Assembly (NCBI RefSeq): GCF_021391395.1 | Contig: NZ_CP090059.1 | Span: 2,527,001-2,591,000 of the forward strand | DNA from: Sphingomonas cannabina | GTDB taxonomy: Bacteria; Pseudomonadota; Alphaproteobacteria; Sphingomonadales; Sphingomonadaceae | Length of the DNA: 64,000 nt | Reading direction: 5' to 3' | Shown: one piece after another, positions 59,051-64,000 of the stretch | How the letters are laid out: the number at the start of each line of letters is the position of its first letter | How positions within the stretch are numbered: the first letter of the stretch is position 1 | The notes under the pieces: generated by a model | Seen by the model: the letters and a program-made list of their open reading frames with translations, nothing else | Told to the model about the DNA's origin: nothing | The model's database searches: none | Position numbers and translations under genes: made by a program

Positions 59051-61708
59051 TTACGCCGCCGCCTTCACCTCTTCCAATGCGGCCTTCACCGCCGCGATCG
59101 CCTCGCTTCCCTTGTCGCCGTCGGGACCGCCGCCTTGGGCCATGTCAGGCCGCCCGCCGCCGCCCTGCCCGCCCAGCGCCGCCACCGCTGCCTTGACCAG
59201 CTCGACCGCGTTCAGCCGTCCGACGAGATCGTCGGTGACGCCGACCGCGACCGAGGCGCGGCCGTCGTTGACCGCAACCAGCGCCGCCACCCCGGAGCCG
59301 ACACGCGCCTTGGCCTCGTCGACGGCGCCGCGCAGGCCCTTGGGCTCCAGCCCCTCGATCACCTGGCCGATGAAGCTCACGCCGCCGACCTGCTCCGGTC
59401 CGGCCGTCTCGGCCTTGCCGCCGCCGCCGAGCGCCAGCGCCTTCTTCGCTTCGGCAAGCTCACGCTCCAGCCGCCGCCGCTCCTCCAGCAGCGATACCAC
59501 GCGCGCCGGCACCTCGTCGGGCGAGGCCTTGAGGGCCGCGGCGGCTTCCTTGAGCTTGTCGTCGCGGGCGGAGAGATAAGCGCGTGCCGCCTCGCCAGTC
59601 AGCGCCTCGACCCGGCGGATACCTGAGGACACAGCGCCCTCGCTCACCACTTTGAAAAGGCCGATCTCGCCGAGCGCATTGACGTGGGTGCCGCCGCACA
59701 GTTCGAGCGAGTAGGTGCCGTCGGCATCCTCGCCCATGCTGACGACGCGGACCTCGTCGCCGTACTTCTCGCCGAACAGCGCCATCGCGCCCATCTCGAT
59801 CGCGTCTTCGGGGGTCATCAGCCGCGTGGTGACGACGCCGTTGGAGCGGATCTGCGCGTTCACATCGGCCTCGACCTGGGCGAGCTCGGCCGGGAGCATC
59901 GCGGTCGGGTGGCTGACGTCGAAACGCAGACGGTCGGGCGCGACTAGCGAGCCCTTCTGCGCGACGTGGGTACCGAGGCGTTCGCGAAGGGCAGCGTGCA
60001 GCAGGTGCGTTGCCGAGTGGTTGGCGCGGATGCGCGCGCGGCGGTCGAGGTCGATGACGAGCCTGACGGTGTCGCCGACGCGAAGCTCGCCGCTCTCGAT
60101 CGTGGCGAGATGGCCGTGAAGCTTGCCGACGTGCTTTTGGGTATCGGTGACCACCGCGTGCACACCGTCGCCGTCGATCGTGCCGGCGTCGCCGACCTGG
60201 CCGCCGCTCTCGGCGTAGAAGGGCGTCTGGTTGACGACGATCTCGACCGTGTCGCCCTTCCCCGCCCGATCGACCCGCGCGCCGTCCTTGACCAGTGCGA
60301 CCACCTCGGCCTCGCCGGTGTCGCTGGCATAGCCAGTGAACTCGGTCGCGCCCTTGTCCTCGGCGATGTCGAACCAGATCTCCTCGCTCGCCTTGGCGCC
60401 CGAGCCCTTCCAGGCGGCGCGGGCGGCGGCCTTCTGCTCGGCCATGGCGGCATCGAAGCCGGCGCGGTCGACCGCGATGCCCTGGGCTCGGAGCGCGTCC
60501 TCGGTCAGGTCGTAGGGGAAGCCGTAGGTGTCGTAGAGCTTGAACGCGGTGGCGCCCGGGAGCGTGTCGCCTTCGCCCAAGCCTTGCGTCGCCTCGTCGA
60601 GCAGGCGCAGGCCGTTCGACAGCGTCTGGCGGAAGCGTGTCTCCTCCTGGAGCAGCGTCGCCTCGATCAGCGGCTGGGCGCGGACCAGCTCGGGGAAGGC
60701 GGCGCCCATCTCGGCGACCAGCGACGGCACCATGCGGTGCATCAGCGGTTCCTTGGCGCCGAGCAGGTGCGCGTGGCGCATGGCGCGGCGCATGATGCGG
60801 CGCAGGACATAGCCCCTGCCCTCGTTCGCCGGCAGCACGCCGTCGGCGACGAGGAACCCCGAGGAGCGGAGGTGATCGGCGATGACGCGGTGGCTCGCCT
60901 GGTTCTCGCCGGTGGTGGGCGTGCCGGTGAGCGCGCCGCTCTCGGCGATCAGCGCCTTGAAGGTGTCGGTATCGTAATTGTCGTGGACGCCCTGCAGCAC
61001 CGCGGCGATGCGCTCCAGGCCCATGCCGGTGTCGATAGACGGGCGCGGCAGGTCGCCGACGATCTCGTCATTCTCCTGCACGAACTGCATGAAGACGAGG
61101 TTCCAGATCTCGACGAAGCGATCGCCGTCCTCGTCGGGCGACCCCGGCGGGCCGCCAGGGATATGCTCGCCGTGGTCGTAGAATATCTCCGAGCACGGAC
61201 CGCATGGGCCGTCGGAGCCCATCGCCCAGAAATTGTCCTTGGTCGGGATGCGGATGATCTTGTGGTCGGGAAGACCGGCGATCTTCTTCCACAGATCGAA
61301 CGCCTGGTCGTCGGTGTGGTAGACCGTCGCGGTAAGCTTCTCGGCCGGAATGCCCCACGTTTTCGTAAGGAGGGTCCAGGCGTGAAGAATTGCCTGTTCC
61401 TTGAAATAGTCGCCGAACGAGAAGTTGCCGAGCATCTCGAAGAAGGTGTGGTGCCGGGCGGTGTAGCCGACGTTGTCGAGATCGTTGTGCTTGCCGCCGG
61501 CGCGGACGCACTTCTGCGAGCTGGTAGCGGTCGAATAGGGGCGCGTCTCGAGGCCGGTGAAGACGTTCTTGAACGGCACCATGCCGGCGTTGACGAACAT
61601 CAGCGTCGGATCGTTCTGCGGCACCAGCGGCGCCGACGGCACGCGGGCGTGGCCCTGGCTCTCGAAATAGTCGAGGAAGGATCGGCGGATGTCGTTCGTC
61701 GAGGTCAT
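59051..61708 (-). CDS. alaS: Alanyl-tRNA synthetase
   Basis: 885 aa, full length. Class II synthetase: catalytic domain (about 1-245, with [21 protein letters not shown]), tRNA-recognition helices, editing domain (about 560-715) with the zinc/editing motifs [13 protein letters not shown] and CGGTHV, and the C-terminal oligomerisation/C-Ala domain rich in Gly ([16 protein letters not shown]). Monocistronic. Confidence 0.97.
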   Translation of the reverse strand: MTSTNDIRRSFLDYFESQGHARVPSAPLVPQNDPTLMFVNAGMVPFKNVFTGLETRPYSTATSSQKCVRAGGKHNDLDNVGYTARHHTFFEMLGNFSFGDYFKEQAILHAWTLLTKTWGIPAEKLTATVYHTDDQAFDLWKKIAGLPDHKIIRIPTKDNFWAMGSDGPCGPCSEIFYDHGEHIPGGPPGSPDEDGDRFVEIWNLVFMQFVQENDEIVGDLPRPSIDTGMGLERIAAVLQGVHDNYDTDTFKALIAESGALTGTPTTGENQASHRVIADHLRSSGFLVADGVLPANEGRGYVLRRIMRRAMRHAHLLGAKEPLMHRMVPSLVAEMGAAFPELVRAQPLIEATLLQEETRFRQTLSNGLRLLDEATQGLGEGDTLPGATAFKLYDTYGFPYDLTEDALRAQGIAVDRAGFDAAMAEQKAAARAAWKGSGAKASEEIWFDIAEDKGATEFTGYASDTGEAEVVALVKDGARVDRAGKGDTVEIVVNQTPFYAESGGQVGDAGTIDGDGVHAVVTDTQKHVGKLHGHLATIESGELRVGDTVRLVIDLDRRARIRANHSATHLLHAALRERLGTHVAQKGSLVAPDRLRFDVSHPTAMLPAELAQVEADVNAQIRSNGVVTTRLMTPEDAIEMGAMALFGEKYGDEVRVVSMGEDADGTYSLELCGGTHVNALGEIGLFKVVSEGAVSSGIRRVEALTGEAARAYLSARDDKLKEAAAALKASPDEVPARVVSLLEERRRLERELAEAKKALALGGGGKAETAGPEQVGGVSFIGQVIEGLEPKGLRGAVDEAKARVGSGVAALVAVNDGRASVAVGVTDDLVGRLNAVELVKAAVAALGGQGGGGRPDMAQGGGPDGDKGSEAIAAVKAALEEVKAAA

Positions 61709-61793
61709 GGGGGCGACTTAGTTGCGCGACGCGCTTCGCTCAAGCGAAACACTCCGATCAGGGCGATAGACTCATATCCGGATCGGGCGACGC

Positions 61794-62327
61794 TCAGGGA
61801 AGCGCGCCGAGATCCGTCGCCACACGATCAATACTATTGCGGAGTTTGACGTCTCTCACCTCCTTTGCCAGCAGGCGCGCCAAGATTGATCTTGCCTCGT
61901 CCTCCCGCCCTGCACGGGATAGAGCGATTATGCGATTCAGGTCCGTGATGTCCGGCTGATCACCGAACATTCCCGCAGACCGTTCGTATACCTCCAATGC
62001 CGCTTCGTATTCGCCGTTATCCGAAAGATAATTGCCCAGCAGATTCGCAAGGCGCCAGACGGGCTTCTTCGCTAACCCTTCTCGTAAGGTGGCAATCGCT
62101 TCCGGACAGTCACCGCGTTCATACTGCACGGCAGCGAGCAGTTCATATCCCCCGGTGAACCGAAAGCTTAGCAACTGTCGGCCGATGCGTGCTGCATCAT
62201 CGAAACGCTGCTCCGAAAAGGCAGTCATTCCCTGACCGAATAAGGCCTCGGCATCCGCCTGGCTGAGTCCGGGCGGTGGACCGGACCGCCGACGCAGGCG
62301 CCACCAAACTCGACGCAGCACCTGCAT
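61794..62327 (-). CDS. TPR-type hypothetical protein
   Basis: 177 aa. A strongly basic head (RRVWWRLRRRSG) precedes about three tetratricopeptide units (residues about 25-135, e.g. ALFGQGMTAFSEQRFDDAAR, ELLAAVQYERGDCPEAIATL, NYLSDNGEYEAALEVYERSA). No catalytic domain or signal peptide; likely a protein-binding scaffold. The ATG lies four bases after the M24 peptidase stop, so the two are co-transcribed. Confidence 0.75.
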   Translation of the reverse strand: MQVLRRVWWRLRRRSGPPPGLSQADAEALFGQGMTAFSEQRFDDAARIGRQLLSFRFTGGYELLAAVQYERGDCPEAIATLREGLAKKPVWRLANLLGNYLSDNGEYEAALEVYERSAGMFGDQPDITDLNRIIALSRAGREDEARSILARLLAKEVRDVKLRNSIDRVATDLGALP

Positions 62328-62331
62328 GGCC

Positions 62332-63585
62332 CTACCCTAGCGGCGCGTCGATCGACCTCGGCGGTTCGCTGAACCACTTCGGACCCGCCTCGGTCATGTG
62401 GAAGCAATCCTCCAGACGCACGCCGAACTTGCCGGGCAGGTAGATGCCGGGCTCGTTCGAGAAGCACATGCCTGGGGCGAGGCGCGTGGTCTCGCCGTGG
62501 ACGAGGTTGACCGGCTCGTGGCCGTCGAGGCCGATGCCGTGGCCGGTGCGGTGCGACAGGCCCGGCAGCGCATAGCGCGGGCCGTAGCCCCAGCGCTCGT
62601 ATTGCGCACGGACGGCGTCATCGACGCTGCCAGCCGGAGCGCCGAGCCTCGCCGCGGCGAAGGCGACCTGCTGGCCCTGGCGGACCTGGTCCCATACCTT
62701 GCGGACCTCGGCCGAGGCGCTGCCCTTCACGAAGGTGCGCGAGACATCCGACTGATAGTCCTGGACGGTACAGCCGCAGTCCATCAGCAGCAGCGCGCCG
62801 TCGGTCATCTTCTGCGGCTTTCTGCTGCCGTGCGGATAGGCGGCCGATTCGCCGATCAGCGCCATCGAGAACTCCGGGCTGCCGCCGAGCTTGCGGGTCG
62901 CGGCGCTCATCAGAGCGCCGATGTCGGCCTGGCTCATGCCGGCCTCGACCCGCTCCCACGTCCAGCGATAGGCGGCGATGGTCACGTCGGTCGCCTTCTG
63001 CATCAGCGCGATCTCGGCCGGCGTCTTGATCATGCGGCAGCCGCGCACCACCGGATTGGCCGAGACCAGCTTCGACGCCGGCAGGTCGCGCGCCAGCGTG
63101 TCGGGAATGAAGAAGCGCACGGTCTCCTCGATCCCGACCGGACGGCCGGCGAGCTTGCGGTCCTTGAGGAAGCCGGCGACGACGGCGAGCGGATCCTCGT
63201 CCTCCTGCCACACGCGGACCTCCGCAGGGACGGCAAGCGTCTCGCGCATCCGCGGTTCCTCGAAAAAGGGCGAGACGATGCACGGCTGCCCCTCGACCGG
63301 CAGCACCGCGAGCAGCGCGCGCTCGCTGCGGCCCCAGCGGATGCCGGTGAAATAGACGAGGCTCGATCCCGGCTCGACCAGCACCGCCCCGATGCCGTGC
63401 GCCCGCATCAGCGCCTGCGCACGGGCGAGACGGCGGGCACGTTCCTCCGGGCCGATCGGTACCGCGTCGCCGGTGATATCTCTGAGCGCCGAGAGGTCGG
63501 GATCGGCGGCGCGGAGCAGGCCGGGCGTGGCGAGCAGCGGCAATGCGGCGGCGGCCCGGACGAGGCGGCGGCGGGTCAAGATCAT
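62332..63585 (-). CDS. M24 family (Xaa-Pro) metallopeptidase, Tat-exported
   Basis: 417 aa from ATG 63585 (MILTRRRLVRAAAALP). Twin-arginine type signal (TRRRLVRAAA) with cleavage at about LRA-AD. N-terminal creatinase-like domain (about 45-180), then the pita-bread catalytic domain. All five metal ligands are seen: LLMDCG, DYQSDVSRTF, the GHGIG histidine, FSNEPGIY and RLEDCF. It probably removes residues before proline from peptides in the periplasm. It heads a two-gene operon with the TPR protein and is divergent from the symporter. Confidence 0.9.
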   Translation of the reverse strand: MILTRRRLVRAAAALPLLATPGLLRAADPDLSALRDITGDAVPIGPEERARRLARAQALMRAHGIGAVLVEPGSSLVYFTGIRWGRSERALLAVLPVEGQPCIVSPFFEEPRMRETLAVPAEVRVWQEDEDPLAVVAGFLKDRKLAGRPVGIEETVRFFIPDTLARDLPASKLVSANPVVRGCRMIKTPAEIALMQKATDVTIAAYRWTWERVEAGMSQADIGALMSAATRKLGGSPEFSMALIGESAAYPHGSRKPQKMTDGALLLMDCGCTVQDYQSDVSRTFVKGSASAEVRKVWDQVRQGQQVAFAAARLGAPAGSVDDAVRAQYERWGYGPRYALPGLSHRTGHGIGLDGHEPVNLVHGETTRLAPGMCFSNEPGIYLPGKFGVRLEDCFHMTEAGPKWFSEPPRSIDAPLG

Positions 63586-63663
63586 GGTGTCCAGCGATAG
63601 GGTGCTTGACCGCGGCGCCGCAATCCCCTTCCTGTGGCCGATGTTCAACGGGGGAGACGGATT

Positions 63664-64000
63664 TTGGCCAAGCGCCTGACCACCTTCATTCTGATCGGCC
63701 TGGTGCTGGGTCTCGTCGTCGGGTGGATCGTCAACGCGGCGTTCGACAGCGGAACGCCCGAATCGGCGGCGACGCTCAAGGAGATCGCCAAATGGTTCGG
63801 CATCGTGACGCAGGTGTTCCTGCATCTCATCAAGATGATCATCGCGCCGCTGGTGTTCGGCACGCTGGTGGTCGGTATCGCACACATGGGCGACACCGGG
63901 GCGCTGGGGCGCGTGGGCCTGAAGTCGCTCGGCTGGTTCATCTGCGCGAGCCTGATGTCGCTGACGCTCGGCCTGATCATGGTCCACATCCTGCAGCCGG
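63664..64000 (+). CDS. Dicarboxylate/amino acid:cation symporter, N-terminal part
   Basis: The first 112 residues, cut by the window end. LAKRLTTFILIGLVLGLVVGW (TM1) is followed by GIVTQVFLHLIKMIIAPLVF, which is the DAACS/SLC1 signature (FLRLIKMLIVPLVF in relatives), GTLVVGIAHMGDTGALGRVG and a third helix. It imports C4-dicarboxylates or Glu/Asp with Na+ or H+. The start is TTG 63664 behind a gggggaga site; no in-frame ATG precedes it. Confidence 0.88.
   Translation, partial: MAKRLTTFILIGLVLGLVVGWIVNAAFDSGTPESAATLKEIAKWFGIVTQVFLHLIKMIIAPLVFGTLVVGIAHMGDTGALGRVGLKSLGWFICASLMSLTLGLIMVHILQP

Overview
This 64 kb window is high-GC chromosomal DNA from an alphaproteobacterium, almost certainly a Sphingomonas-like member of the Sphingomonadaceae. 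The gene order supports this: yqeY-dnaG-rpoD divergent from carA-carB-greA; dusB-ntrB-ntrC-ntrY-ntrX-hfq-hflX; mltB-rlpA-dacC-tmk-holB-metG-tatD; and rpsB-tsf-pyrH-frr-uppS-cdsA-dxr-rseP-bamA-skp-fabZ. Other pointers are a fused two-domain Hfq, a bifunctional IspDF, a bamA-skp-fabZ cluster without lpxD or lpxA (as expected for bacteria that use glycosphingolipids in place of LPS), and a perfect EcfG-type stress promoter. Almost every gene is a core housekeeping gene and coding density is very high, with many 1-4 nt stop/start overlaps.

Layout. 1-2742 (minus): rpoD (cut by the window edge), dnaG, yqeY. 2839-8900 (plus): carA, a small foreign-looking ORF, carB, greA and a rhomboid protease. 8897-13138: beta-carbonic anhydrase (minus), lipA and a START-type ubiquinone-binding protein (plus), then cinA, a secreted protein and ispDF (minus). 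13182-13429: a long palindromic intergenic repeat. 13492-22589 (plus): dusB, the two nitrogen-type two-component systems NtrBC and NtrYX, tandem hfq and hflX. 22696-26002: a GH27 alpha-galactosidase-like enzyme, mazG and an endonuclease/exonuclease/phosphatase lipoprotein. 26131-34759 (minus): a long run from mltB down to a retropepsin-like membrane protease, covering cell-wall, dTMP, replication and tRNA-charging functions.

34860-37006 is the unusual part. The native tRNA-Ser(UGA) gene is cut in the anticodon loop by a 2.05 kb, lower-GC element flanked by a 10-bp direct repeat (GGTCTTGAAA). The element carries its own complete tRNA-Ser(UGA) of different sequence on the opposite strand, plus a two-gene operon: a HEPN-like/winged-helix protein and a winged-helix-like partner. 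No intact integrase is visible. This looks like a minimal tRNA-replacing mobile island with a candidate defence or toxin-like cargo, and it is the best candidate here for an undescribed system.

37153-50871: a quinone-type pyruvate dehydrogenase (poxB-like), a secreted protein and rpmE, then the large minus-strand envelope/translation cluster fabZ-skp-bamA-rseP-dxr-cdsA-uppS-frr-pyrH-tsf-rpsB. 51169-54213: a small membrane protein, pssA and psd (phosphatidylethanolamine synthesis), and icd. 54338-64000: two divergent CPA2-type antiporters, an EcfG-promoter-driven repeat protein, alaS, a TPR protein, a Tat-exported M24 peptidase and the start of a dicarboxylate/cation symporter.
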